The notes: a model not told the origin generated them from the sequence alone. A DNA stretch of 64,000 bases from Cordia subcordata (GCA_028554755.1 JAPTOF010000014.1:1612001-1676000), one strand, 5' to 3'; positions 10,910 through 22,457 are shown, counted from the stretch's first letter. A program made the numbers and translations.

Positions 10910-12260
10910 ATGGTAGATGTTATTGACTCATGTGTTGAAGAACATACCTCCTCTACGTCTATTACTAAGGATGAGCTTGTTGAACATTTCGTGGCTCACT
11001 TTGATTCTGAATCATTCGTGCATAAGCTTGTTGCTTCAACTTCAATCTCTGTTAAATATAGTTTCGAGGGGACCCTTAAGGTCTGTCCTTACCTTTTTGA
11101 AGATATAAGTCCCGATCCTTCCTTTGTTAAGCCTCCACCAACTTTGAAGCTCAAACCATTGCCTAAGCACCTTAAATATCCATTCTTGGGACCTAATGAG
11201 ACTTTCCCTATGATAATTGCTTCTGATCTTTCTACAAAATGTAAGGTGAGATTGTTGGAAGTCTTAAGAGAACACAAAAAGGCAATAGGTTGGACAATTA
11301 CTGAATTAAGGGGAATATAAGCTTCAGTTTGTATGCATAAGATTCATCTAGAAGAAGGTGCGACTGAATTAAGGGGAATATAAGCTTCAGTTTGTATGCA
11401 TAAGATTCATCTAGAAGAAGGTGCGATACCTTCTCACGAGATGCAAAGGAGACTGAACCCATATATGAGTGAAGTTGTGAGAAAAAGGTTATTAAGCTCT
11501 TAGATGCAGGTATCATTTATTCGATCTCTGATATTAAGTGGGTTAGTCCTGTTGAAGTTGTCCCAAAGAAATCTAAGATCACGGTGGTCGATGATGACAA
11601 GGGTAAGTTGACTCCTACTTGTACTCCCATAGGTTGGAGAATGTGCATAGACTATAGAAAGCTCAATTCTAGGACTAGGAAAGATCACTTCCCGTTACAC
11701 TTCCTTGATCAAATTTTAGATAGAGTAGCCGGTCACGATTATTGCTATTTCCTAGATGGGAATTCAAGATATAATCAAATCCCCGTGTTTTCATAGGATC
11801 AGAGAAAAGCATCTTCACATGCCTCTATAACACCTTTGCCTATAAGAGAATGCCATTCGGTCTATGCAATGCACTTGCTACTTTCCAAATGTGTATGATG
11901 GCTACCTTTTCTGACATGATTGAAATGTACTCGGAGGTTTTCATGGATGATTTTTTGGTCTTTGGGATGAACTTTGATAGATGCATAGTCACCTATCTTT
12001 AGTGTTGGACTACTACATTAAGATGAATCTTGTGTTGAGTTAGGAGAAATCACATTTCATGGTGCAAAGAGGAATAGTTTTGGGTCATATAGTGTCTTCT
12101 AGTGGTATCCAAGTTGACCCAGCAAGGTAGAGCTTATAAAGAAGTTACCTATCTGTAAGACTATTAAAGAAGTGAGATCCTTCCTTGGACATGCAGGTTT
12201 CCATCGAGGTTTGTTAAAAATTTTAGCCATATTGCTCGTCCACTGTCTCAACTCTTAGCA
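10910..12260 (+). pseudogene. Gypsy A reverse transcriptase
   Basis: The N-terminal part (10910-11320) has LKPLPKHLKYPFLG and LREHKKAIGWTI, typical of Athila-like RT. The core follows as KWVSPVEVVPKK, GWRMCIDYRKLNSRTRKDHF, DQILDRVAGHDYCYFLDG, and the catalytic FMDD at 11940-11951, intact. A stop in the linker (near 11320) has been duplicated with a 63 bp tandem repeat. More stops occur near 11796 and downstream. The YRKLN and FMDD blocks make the assignment firm. Confidence 0.9.
11300..11425 (+). repeat. Exact 63 bp tandem duplication in gypsy A RT
   Basis: Bases 11300-11362 are repeated at 11363-11425 with no difference that I can see. The unit is 21 codons, so the frame is kept. Both copies contain the same in-frame TAA, so the stop predates the duplication. 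Confidence 0.9.
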
Positions 12261-12334
12261 TAAGATGTTCCGTTTGTGTCTGATGAAGTGTGCACTAGAG
12301 CATTTGATAGGCTTAAATCCTTGCTTTCCTCTTC

Positions 12335-12730
12335 CCCTATCATCTAGTTGCCTAATTATAGTCTCCCTTTCGAGATCATGTGCGATGCATCTGATCATGC
12401 CATAGGAGCTATATTAGGACAACATAAGGATAGGCTACCATGTGTGATCTGGTATGCTAGCAAGACCTTGGATGACACATAAAAGAACTACACCACCACT
12501 GAAAAAGAGTTGCTAGTCGTAGTCTTTGCCTTTTCAATCATACATTTTGGGATCAAAAGTGATAGTGTACACAAATCATATTGCTTTATGCTATTTGCTT
12601 GAGAAAAAGGATGCCAAGCCCCGTTGATTCATTGGATGCTATTACTTTAAGAATTTGATTTGGATATTAGAGACAAGAAGGGAAGTGAGAACTTAGTTGC
12701 TGATCACTTATTGCGTTTAGTCTTTGACTC
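12335..12730 (+). pseudogene. Gypsy A RNase H
   Basis: This domain would degrade the RNA of RNA/DNA hybrids. The frame reads FEIMCDASDHAIGAILGQ, with the first catalytic Asp in MCDASD, then [26 protein letters not shown] and, near the end, FDLDIRDKKGSENLVADH, the conserved connection to integrase. Stops are present after LDDT and in the middle, and one frameshift occurs near 12540-12660. Confidence 0.87.
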
Positions 12731-12959
12731 TTATGTTGACTCTCTTTTGATTAGTGATAAGTTTCCTGATGAACAGCTCTTTGTTATTTTTGACCACACC
12801 CCTTGGTTTGCTCATATTATTAACTATCCGGCTGCAAAACAACTGTCATCTTATTGGGGTAAGGCAGAGAAGGATCGCTTATTTTCACAAGTAAAACATT
12901 TTATTTGGGAAGATCCGTATCATTTTCAAAGTGTGTGTTGGTTAGGTGATCCAGAGATG

Positions 12960-14030
12960 TGTACCAAAAGAGGAGTTTGATAGCATTTTGAGCTTTTGTC
13001 ATAGAGAGGCCTGTAGTGGCCATCTTGGAAGGAAAAGGACAACTGCTAAAGTCTTTCAGCGTGGTTTTTTTTTGCCTACCCTTTTTTAGAGATGCCCAAG
13101 AATTTTGTAAGATGTGTCATCGACGTCAGTAATTTGGGTCTATCTATAGGCGAGATATGATGACTCTTTCACTTATACTTTTTTTGAGATATTTGATGTT
13201 TGGGTCATTGATTTTATGGTTTTCCTTCGTCCTTTGGGCATACCTACATTCTTATGGCCATATTACGTGTCCAAGTGGGTAGAGGCGGTGGCCACTCGAA
13301 CTAATGACCATAAGGTTGTGGTTAGTTTATTAAGGAACATATCTTTTCTAGGTTTAGAGTGTCCTGTGTGATTCTGAGAGATGGTGGAAAACATTTTCAC
13401 CATAAAACACTAGAGGCTTTATTAAGGAAGTACTTGGTTCATCACAAGACTGTAACACTTTATCACCCGTAGACGAGTGAACAAGTTGAAGTGTCAAGTG
13501 GGGAGATTAAGGCTATCTTGCAGAAAACGGTCAGGCTTGATTGTAAGGATTGGTCAAGTGGATAGCATGATGCATTATGGGCCTACTGTATAGCTTTTAA
13601 GACCCCTATTGGCACGTGCCCCTATAGATTGGTATATGGTAAAGCATATCACCTATTTGTTAAGCTTGAACATCATGCATATTAGGCTATTAAGGTTTTG
13701 AATTTTGACATGCAATGTGTGAGTAAGGAAAGAAATTGGCCTTGAGTGAGTTGGAGGTAATGCACTTTAAAGCTTATGAGAATGCAAAACTTTACAAGGA
13801 GAGGATGAAGAGAATTCATGATAAATCCATTCCTAGGAAATCCATTGCCCCTTTGGATAAAGTTTGGCTCTTTAACTCAAAATTGAAGTTCTTTCCTGGA
13901 AAGTTGAGGACTAGATGGGATGGACCATATGAGGTGCTTGAGGCATACCCTTCTAGAGCGATCAAAATTAGGCACCTCAAAGAAAGGCGAGTTCTCACAG
14001 TTAATGGTTAGAGACTGAAGCATATGCTTG
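12960..14030 (+). pseudogene. Gypsy A integrase
   Basis: The zinc-binding part is seen as FCHREACSGHLGRKRT (13000-13050), equivalent to the H-H of HHCC. The core is strongly decayed, but YHP-TSEQVEVSSGEIKAIL (13460-13530) is the conserved block carrying the catalytic Glu. The C-terminal domain (13736-14011) is open: AYENAKLYKERMKRIHD, then LFNSKLKFFPGKLRTRWDGP, the usual GPF-type module. Stops in the core break it. Confidence 0.88.
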
Positions 14031-15458
14031 ATCTGAATGCAACTCCACATGCAATTAAGTCTGTGGAACTTAAAGACCGCACATACACTTGAGCTTCTTG
14101 TTTGCTTGGCTGAAGGCATAAAATTTAGCGCCCTCTAGGAGGCAGCCTAGGGCATTAGTTAACTTTTTTTATTTGTTTGTTTTAATGATTATTTTATTCT
14201 TTTTATACCTTTCTAATTTTTATCATTTTTCTGAGTCAGCTTAAGTGCCTCACAGAGTTTGGAGCCTTTGTATGGGAATGTAAATAGGGTCAACCAGATA
14301 AAACGAAAAAAAGGCAAGAAAAAGGATCTTTTATTTTATTTGCTTTCATTCATGTTTTTAGTTCATTATATGTTATTGTGAGTTTTTAATTGTCGTAGCT
14401 TGTTTCTGTATCTAAGTTTTTAATTCACACTAGCAGCTAAGAGTTTACATTATTATAGGTGATGATGTGTACTCTTGTTTCATCTACTAATCTCTTTGTT
14501 GTTTGCGCGTGGTTCTATTGTTTACTAATTTACAAGAGATTAGAGATAAATCTTACGACATCACAGTTAAAGATGCTGCTATTTCATCAGGTTTTTTCGT
14601 TCTATTCCCTTTTACCTTTTTGTATACCCCTCTTGTGTATTTTTGTTATTTGCTTGTCATGTTCTTACTCTTTCTTTGCTTGAGGATAGGCACAATTTAG
14701 GTTTAGGGGTGTAGAAGTTTAGGTTTTGAGAAGAATCCTTGAAAAAAAACTATGGGGGTGTGAACTACTTTGGGAACATACCTCGCTGTTACCCTACAAC
14801 TTTGGTAAAAAGTGGATCTACATTAAGGGTTGATATGAGTGCCCCATCTTGCATGGTTTTCTTTGGTGTGCTTTAGCCCTTCGAGTTTGTTTCATTGTTA
14901 TGTATTGAGGAAATTTTGAAAAAAAGAGGAAAAAAGTGAAAATTTGAGAAAAAGGATAAAAAAAAAAGTGAGAAAAGTAAATAAATTGTGGGAAAAAAGT
15001 GAAATGGAGAAAAAGCCAAAAAGACAAGAAAAAAAGTGAAAATATGAGAAGTGTTGAATAGGTGTCCAATGACACGAGCTATTCTTTTCTTTTCTTGTTT
15101 CATTATATGGTGAATAAGCGCTTCCCATTTTATCTCAATAAATCATGTTGTAATGGGAATTGAGCAAGTAAAGTTATGTACTTTTCTTTTTCTTTGTTTT
15201 GTTGTAAAAGGGTAAATAATATATTGGGGGAGCCATGATAGTAGAGGGGGCACGAAGTATCAACGCCTAACCATGTGCATCTATTTTGAGTCTTAGTAGT
15301 GAGGTGGCTTAAACATGCTTTGGGTGTTCTTAAGGGAGTGAGACCCCTTGTTGATTAAAAGGAGATTGAGTCTATGCAACCAGTAATCTTTTTGAGAAGC
15401 ATGATGATATGTTGAGTTAGTCTTGCTTAGGGACAGGCAAGAAATAGGTTAGGGGTGT
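14031..15458 (+). other. Gypsy A 3' non-coding region and polypurine tract
   Basis: The region after integrase has no reading frame with plausible coding content. It has an internal purine-rich TTTAGGTTTAGGGGTGT at about 14696-14712, a purine-rich stretch with repeated AAAAAGTGAAAA at 14920-15050, and the terminal polypurine tract GGTTAGGGGTGT just before the LTR at 15459. Parts (about 14730-14860) are similar to 50540-50690 in gypsy E and to the reverse complement of 59050-59180 in B2. Confidence 0.7.
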
Positions 15459-16060
15459 TGATATGGTTATAATTTTGGACCTATTTTAGTGATTTTTGGA
15501 ATTAATTGGTGCATTATTTAAACATTTAATCACTTTAATTCTCTATTTTTATTTAGGGGAATTGAAAAGGAAATTGAAGAGATTCGGCAGAAGCTTTGAA
15601 GAGAAGGCAAAAAGAATTTTTATTTGAAGAAAATGAAAGACAGCAATTTTTTGGAGGAGAAGGTTTTGAAAAAGACAAAACAAACAAAGGAAAAAAAAAA
15701 CAAGAAGAAATAGTTAGCCAATAGGCCTATGTGCCTTATAAGACCACTAGGTCTTCTTTTCTCATATATATATATATATGACCACAGAGGCCAAAGAGAA
15801 CAATCAGAGAACAAGAATCAACAAGCAGCATAATTCAGTTTTATTCTTTCTTTCTTTCTTTTTTTAATTTCTTTATCTTTTTTCGTCCAAATTGAGAACC
15901 GTAAATTTCAGTGGGTTGAGGATCGAGCTACAAATAATTGAAGATGAGTTTAAACCAAATTTATGGGAAAGCTTTCTCAAACTTTCTCTTGTATTTTTTT
16001 GTTTATTTTTGTTAAACATGTCTGAGTAATTTATTGTTTAAGATAGGATGACTATTTGGT
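15459..16060 (+). repeat. 3' LTR of gypsy A, partial
   Basis: It starts TGATATGGTTATAATTTTGG directly after the polypurine tract. It contains a TATA-rich stretch (15740-15780, with an AT dinucleotide run). Its 3' end is not clear: recognisable LTR-like sequence fades near 16060. Confidence 0.6.
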
Positions 16061-17097
16061 TTAATGAAAAAAATAAGAGGCCTAAATGTCTTTTTTTTCC
16101 ATTTTATTTATGAATTTTTTGGTTAAAAATAAAACTAAATATGATAATAGTTTTTACATAATTATATAAACTATAATTATAAAATTCAAAAATTTGAGGC
16201 CTAAAACATTTGCTTTAGTTACTATATTTTGAGCCCCCCCTGAATTGAGAGGGGTAACGGAAGGGTAGGGGTTTGGGAGCAAGAGCGTAGGGGATGACTG
16301 GTAAGGTGAGAAAACCTTATTACAATGTTTTATTCTTCTTGGTCAGTGGGAACCTCTTCTTTCATTTTTGCCTAGATCTTTTCGACCAAAACTAGTATTC
16401 GATTGATTAAACTTTTTGTCTCATCAAATATTACAAAAATTAAGAAAATATTTTCCTGAAAACAAACGAATTGAAGCATAAGAGTATTAATTTGTGTCGG
16501 TCTTGATCTTCTCGAAGTCATTACACGAGTCAAGTATAGTTTAAAACCATTTGATCATTCTTTTAGAACAACTCAAAAAAGTAAATAAAGCCGTCTAGTG
16601 AAATCTTCCTTTTTAAAATCACAAGAACATGCCATCTTTTTCTATCTTTATGCATAGGTTCCATATATATATATGAAGATTATCTTTTAATGAGCTTAGT
16701 TTCTCACAAAAGTTAGATCCCGTATATATAACATGGAAATAGGAGCACATTACTCCATTAATTTATTGGCCCACTCCATATTCTTTTATAGATGGACGAT
16801 CCTAACTAACAGCAAAAGTCACTTTGAAAGTGCTGAGTGTCACTATTTTGCTGGATCAAAGATCAACTTTAGTGATAGTTTAGAATATATTTAGAATCTT
16901 ATAGCCAAAAGAACAAATCCAGATATTATTATTGGCCTTTTGCGTATCATGCCATTGTAGAATTCCATGCAATTTTTACTTAGACGACGAGATGACGAGC
17001 ATATCTACTGCATTCAAAGTGCAGAAGATGCCTATCACATGCATCTTACATGCATGATATTTATGAAAAAACTAAAGAAATTGTGGTTAGCTTAAAG
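16061..17097. other. AT-rich spacer, possible hAT terminal fragment
   Basis: No gene seen. At 16070-16225 the sequence ends in GAGCCCCCCCTG, which resembles the terminal inverted repeat of hAT transposons (CAGGGG type). No partner end is found, so this is tentative. The rest is plain AT-rich DNA. Confidence 0.3.
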
Positions 17098-17325
17098 GGT
17101 CGTTTAAATTGAATTTTTTTCAAAAATATTTTTCTAAAAACTCTTGGCAAAAGTGTCTTTTTGAAAAATTAAAAATTCTAATTGCTGAAAAAAATTGAAT
17201 TTGAGTTTTTTTTAAGCTTTCAACTTTTTCGAAAACTGAGCTAAATAGTTATTGTAAAAAGAATGTAACATTTTCAAGGAAAAAAAAGTACTCTTTTTTT
17301 TGAAAAAAGTCAATCCAAACAGGCC
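17098..17325. mobile_element. Short MITE-like element
   Basis: About 228 bp with imperfect terminal inverted repeats: GGGTCGTTTAAATTGAATTT on the left and, reverse-complemented on the right, GGCCTGTTTGGATTGACTTT. The interior is AT-rich and non-coding. A 3 bp TAA-like target duplication is possible but not certain. It resembles Tourist-type MITEs. Confidence 0.5.
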
Positions 17326-18857
17326 GTAATTTAAATTAAACTAGACGGGAAAGAGAAATCATGAACATGTTCAAATGTAAAGAAGATGAAAATTTTCTAT
17401 GTATTTTGATTTTCCGCAAATGAATGTGAAGAGGCTCCCATCGGCTAAGCAGCCGTCCGGCCCCTCATTTACAAGTAGTGAGTCCCACAACATATGAGGC
17501 GCAGAGTTTGTTTGGCAGCGGGAGATCATTTTGGATGTGTTGGTTTTTCTCATCTCAATATATTATTTCAACAATTTTCCATCCATTTTATTATTACATA
17601 TCGTTTACTAGAAGGAAAAAAAAAAAGAAAAAAAAAAAAGAAAAAGTCTCGTATTGTCGGTATGCAGTTGCCTTGGTGCCGGTTACTGGTGGAATTCACA
17701 CACCTCAGCACGCACGTGGCTTATTTACACTGTGCCAGCGTGTATAATACTTTAGTGGTGTAAATTAACAATCTTTATTCGCTTCATACAACACTTTATC
17801 AAATGTATTTTTGCTGTAGCTGGAGTATATATGATGAGGAAAGTATTCATCTATAGATTTCTCAGAAGTAAATCTTTTGTTACCTAACCCTGTCGATTTT
17901 TGACAAAAAATAAAGAACTATATACCAACGCAATTGTTTGAGAACTTTTTATGATCGAAATATTTACATAGAGAGTAAAAAGTGCATCAAATCTCCTCAT
18001 TTAATCAAAAATCTCTTATATTTTTTCTTTATTTTTTAAAAACATAGCATGTGATCCGTCTATTTCAAAGAGAATCGTTTTCTGTTTCAAAGAGTGAAAA
18101 CAAATTATGAGAGTTTGCCACATTTCAACAAACTAGAAAGGGTCCGAAATACATATATAAAATCTAGGTTAATTAGCTTATGAAAAGTTCAGTAGAATCT
18201 AATATATTAGAGATGAAAATCATTTATTGCAAAACACAAAAGCAAAAGAAAAAAGAAAGAAAGAAAAAAAAGAAAAAATGAAAATACCAAAGAAAACAAA
18301 ACAAAAGCGTATGAAAGATTGTGATGGGGTGGGGTTGCAAGTCATTTGTGCATCCTCATGTCTAAAGAGATATGGACCATTCCGATTACTTTGTGCTTTG
18401 TGTTTTTCATATTGACTGCTACACTTTTAATTAATTTCAAAGAAATATGAAGAACTTATTCAAAGAGGAGTTCAATGATTGCAGCATTATATATTTTCAA
18501 TGTTAAAAGGTAAAATCTTTGATTTAGTTTTCCTCTTCTTCAAGAAAAGTATCCCTTTTTCACGTTTACATATATCAACTGGTCGATCTCTGTAATTGTC
18601 TTTTGTTTTTTTTTTTTTTTTTTGTCTCATCAGTTGAATGTGCAATGTTTCGGAGTCAAATGATGTTGTTTGCATGTTCCGTAGCAAATATTCAACAAAG
18701 CATCATAGTATAAATTACGACATGGGAATATTAAGACATTATACCCCACATACCAAAAGCAAAATCAAACGCTTTGTTTTTACCATATTGACGACATCTT
18801 GTTTATCAAGATTGACTTGTACCTATATATTTTGAGGTTATAATCATGAACTTTAGG
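17326..18857. other. AT-rich spacer with simple repeats
   Basis: No gene supported. Short frames here are low-complexity. An A-rich run lies at 17615-17645, an A/G-rich run at 18238-18290 and a T run at 18606-18624. Confidence 0.5.
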
Positions 18858-19279
18858 TGTGTTTGGTTTGCCTTTTTTATTTTTATTTTTATAGAAAATG
18901 AAAATTATGATAAAAAAAACTCATTAAGTTAACTTATTTTCATTTTTATTTTAGAAAACTAAAAACAGTTTTCTATAAAATTAGAAAACATCAAAAAAAA
19001 AATATCTAAAAACAAGGTGGCAATTTTATAAATAACTCTAAACAATTTAACAAATAAGGTGCCAATTTTGTAAATAACTCTAAAATTTAGAAAACAGAGT
19101 GGAAGTTTTGTAATAACTATAAAATATTTAGAAAACAAAGTGGTAATTTATAATAAACTTAAAAGATTTAGAAAACAATGTGGCAGCTTTATAAATAACT
19201 CAATTTTGTAAAGTGAGTGCTTGTTTTTTCTAGTTTTCATTTGTTAGAAAATAATGTTTACTTTTGTTAACCAAACACA
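18858..19279. mobile_element. MITE-like element with internal tandem repeats
   Basis: 422 bp bounded by the inverted 11-mers TGTGTTTGGTT (18858) and AACCAAACACA (19269). The interior is non-coding and carries five diverged copies of a unit of about 41 bp. No transposase. The superfamily is not clear. Confidence 0.55.
19010..19206. repeat. Five-copy ~41 bp minisatellite
   Basis: The unit is of the form AGAAAACAAGGTGGCAATTT followed by ATAAATAACTCTAAA, with anchor GTGG-like blocks at about 19016, 19058, 19098, 19139 and 19179, a period of 40-42. The copies differ by several bases each, so the array is old. Confidence 0.8.
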
Positions 19280-19324
19280 TTATCTAAATTTTAGAAAATA
19301 GAAAATTAAGTGTTTGGTTTGCCT

Positions 19325-19452
19325 ATTTTCTGTTTTTATTTTTTCATTTGTCATTTTCTGTTTTTATTTTTTGTTTTTCATTTATGTTTCCATTTTTTAA
19401 TTTTACAAAATAAAAACAGAAAATGAAAACTAAAAAAATAAAAACAGAAAAC
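19325..19452. repeat. Long inverted repeat (hairpin)
   Basis: Two arms of about 47 bases built from TTTTCTGTTTTTATTTTT and its complement (19325-19371 and 19406-19452) flank a loop of about 34 bases. It begins just after TGTTTGGTTTGCC (19311), the same start as the element at 18858, so it is probably a second, foldback MITE. Confidence 0.7.
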
Positions 19453-19475
19453 AAGCTTTCAAAAGTAAATTAAAT

Positions 19476-19555
19476 AAATAGATCGCTTACACTATAATGT
19501 AATTTTTCATACTTTAAATAGATTGCTTACACTATAATGTAATTTTTCATACTTT
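19476..19555. repeat. 40 bp tandem duplication
   Basis: 19476-19515 and 19516-19555 are the same 40 bp unit with one visible difference (GATCGC versus GATTGC). Confidence 0.9.
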
Positions 19556-20506
19556 CTCATATCACTATACCTATAAAGGATTCTATTATTATGTAATAAT
19601 ATTTCGATTACAAAGTATTAACATTTTATTTGTATAATTACATCAGTGAGTTATAAATTATTAAATCTTGACCATAATATAGTAATATTATCAATAGATC
19701 AATTCTTGCATTACACCTACGAAGCCATTGTCCAATTCAGATTTTCTCATAATTTTGTAGCATTATGAGATAAATTAATTGATGATGATAAAATAATCAT
19801 ATAATTATTTGATCTAAAATATTAAAATTAAAAATCAAATAACAATATCATTACTTTTTCTTATTATTGATCTCTTTTATGTGGCTAAAAATAATACAAG
19901 AGACTCGAGTTATTCCCCAGCAAATCATGTGGCGTACACCATGAAATTTTCTCTAGCAGAATTAACGTCATACCGATAGTTACTTCCAGCCATGCTAGTC
20001 AAAGTTGACTATGACCAGACCACTTAATGGTGATTGGTGATTTCATTTTCATTCTCTATTTATGCATGAAAAGGCGTTACGAAGAGATATACGATAAAGC
20101 CTGAAATTGTACCTATTCTTCATCATGTAGGTTTAATTTTTTATGATGATTCAATAACAAGTACGAAGTTTTGTAATTACTCTTCATCCTTTTACACGCG
20201 CGCACACATATATATCTTTGCACCCAAACCCCAACCCCCTTATCTTTCATTAAATTTGAACTCAGAATTTTATTTTTTGAAAAAAGTAGTCTTAATCACT
20301 TAACTTACTTTCTCATTCCAAAAATGTGCCCCAATATTAGATACCAGTCTCGTGCACCTGTCAATTACAAAAATATAGTTTTCACCCCGGCGAAGGCAAA
20401 CCCTTTATTCCAAAACTATTACATGTATGTGAGATTCAAGTTCTTCTTAGACCTTGACATGTGAACCGAATAACGTTAAGAGCGTGTAAACCTAGTGCTC
20501 ATCTAA
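19556..20506. other. AT-rich spacer
   Basis: No gene, RNA gene or element recognised. A short GC/AT-alternating simple repeat occurs near 20197-20215. Confidence 0.4.
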
Positions 20507-20943
20507 GAGCCTGTTTGGCTTTGCTTATTAACTTCAATGTGCTTTCAAGTAATTGATTGGTTATACGTAAATGATAAATAAGTTAAAAAAAAATATCTAG
20601 ATAAAATTTGTGATAAGTTATTAACTTGTTTGACAAATAGGTATTTAAATTATAAGTATCCATGCTTGTAAAATAATTAGAAAGGACGCTTCTATTACTA
20701 GATGTTTTAAAACACTTAGTTTTTAGGGATAGAAAAGTCTTTTTATTTGGTTAAAGTAGCTTGTTTATAAGTAGGTAAAAAAAAAAAAGAAGTAACTTGT
20801 CTTGTTTTTTTTTTTTTTTTTTGGTTAAACTAGATTATTTATAAATTACTTTTACTTGCTTATAAGCAAGAATTATTAAAAGTATATTTTTTTGCTACTT
20901 ATAAATAAATTTGACGACTTTATAAGTAAAGCCAAACACCCTC
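20507..20943. mobile_element. Tourist-like MITE (PIF/Harbinger type)
   Basis: 437 bp with terminal inverted repeats GAGCCTGTTTGGCTTTGCTT (left) and, reverse-complemented right, GAGGGTGTTTGGCTTTACTT, flanked by TAA on both sides (20504-20506 and 20944-20946). A 3 bp TAA/TTA duplication with this kind of end is characteristic of PIF/Harbinger MITEs. Non-coding; it would depend on a transposase elsewhere. Confidence 0.8.
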
Positions 20944-20946
20944 TAA

Positions 20947-22030
20947 ACTAGAACAGGAGAATTTGATTAATTATATGTGATACCGCCGCCTTTGCTTGCC
21001 ACTTAAGTCTTATCTAGTATTGGCGTTTGGCCACTTTGGTTTGAACCTTTTCTTTCAATAATCATACTTTAGTGCTTGAGTTAATATATTCAGATGGTAA
21101 CTTTTCTAGTTGTTCATGACTTTACATTCCAAAAGTTCATACACAAATGTTTTTTTCTCTTTATAATATGCACGTAATTAAAATTAAAAAAAAAGTAAAC
21201 ATTTCAATGTCATCACGAAACTGTGTTACTCCTAATAAAAATCGGTTTTAAAATGAAATCTTTCCATTCTTAAAATAGATAGCATATCTGGTTCCTCACC
21301 ACTGAGAAATCAACTATCATTCTCACATGTAATGCATTTATTCTGCATAATTAAAAAACAAAAATAACTCCAAACCTATTAAAATAAGATCTTGGACCAC
21401 TATTCCTAATACTATTTTGTTTTAGAACGCAATCCCATAATTCTTAGCATTTACAATGAAAGCTTAGCCGACAAGCTAAACAATCATTCTCAAGGACGTC
21501 TAAAATATTTGCTTTTTCTGGAATATAATCCCGTGTGTCCCTCGTGAACTCTGACTAATTTGAAACAAAGAATTCCCCGAGTCTGGAGAGCTTTTGAATT
21601 GTTGGCTAACGCCCTAAAAACAGAGAACCACAAACGGTAGGCAATAATTTTTTATTTTCCAACCTGGAATGCAAGCGAATGTGTGTGCATCTGTGTGTAC
21701 GTTTATCTGAACTGTTGGTCTTCATTTTCCCTTTAATTTTATATCTGTTAAGGATAATAGTTATAATTTTCTTATCTTTGACCTTTTGAATAATTAAGTC
21801 TTTTATTTTTAAAACACGACAAATGAGTTTTTTATCTTTGCAATTTGTGATACTATTAATCCTTAAGTCAAAAAGATTTGTCAAAACTTTAACCATTTGG
21901 ACATGTGACATGCATGTTGATTAATGATTTGCAAATATAAAGTTGGGTTGGGTTGATTTAAAATGAAAAAAATTATATATGCAGACTTTTTTGATGTAAG
22001 CAAATTGTTATTCTTTTAACTCTCTTTTGA
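20947..22030. other. AT-rich spacer
   Basis: No gene seen. The longest frame (101 codons, minus strand, 21606-21911) has a composition and lack of motifs typical of chance. Confidence 0.4.
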
Positions 22031-22456
22031 GGAGGGATGGGAGATCGAGTTCAACCCAGTTTCCCTCGCTAACCTAAGGACCTTATCCATAGACATATAA
22101 CCACATGATGCCATCAACCAAAGTCCACCGCTTGATTTCCCTCGTTCACGTGCTTGACACACTTTTCCACATTAAGTCCATGTGTCTTATAAAGGGCTCT
22201 ATAAATAGACATGTGCACAAAAAGCAAGGTAAGACTTTTCCATTTTAAGAATAGTCCCTAGAATAGAATATTCTTTCCCTTCTCTCTTCGACGATAAAAT
22301 ATCCATTAATGGCTTTCTAGCTTGAATGATAGATAGTCTTAGGCAAGCACCACACGGGTGTCACACTTAAGCTGTTTTGTAGAATACATCATCACTGGAG
22401 ATCGCATGTACGGAGTTTGGAGCGTCCATCTTCGTAATTGGTTCTTCACCGGTTCA
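22031..22456 (+). repeat. Decayed Tat-like gypsy LTR, 3' part
   Basis: The sequence has TATA-type boxes (CTTATAAAG and CTATAAATAGAC at about 22186-22210) and ends in CA at 22456, immediately before a degenerate primer site. The 5' boundary cannot be placed. Confidence 0.5.
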
Positions 22457-22457
22457 G

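Larger units (their letters stand above)
8766..16060 (+). mobile_element. Ty3/gypsy element A (Athila/Tat-like), 5' truncated
   Basis: The plus-strand element runs gag (about 8950-10230), protease, RT, RNase H, integrase (to about 14030), a long 3' non-coding region, polypurine tract (15440-15458) and the start of the 3' LTR (15459). The order PR-RT-RH-IN is diagnostic of Ty3/gypsy. FMDDF and DLGSS point to the Athila/Tat side rather than chromoviruses. The 5' LTR and 5' gag are missing because the B1 LTR abuts at 8765. Many stops and frameshifts make it inactive. Confidence 0.9.

Noticed and set aside
14818..15128. Overlapping Phe-rich frames on the minus strand
   Set aside because: They are complements of the purine-rich AAAAAGTGAAAA tract of gypsy A; three frames with the same low-complexity content are not a gene.
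17478..17763. Two overlapping ~89-codon plus-strand frames
   Set aside because: They span a poly-A/G run and have no motif or homologous copy elsewhere in the window.
21606..21911. 101-codon Lys/Ile-rich minus-strand frame
   Set aside because: Composition matches AT-rich chance; no motif, no start context, no neighbour.
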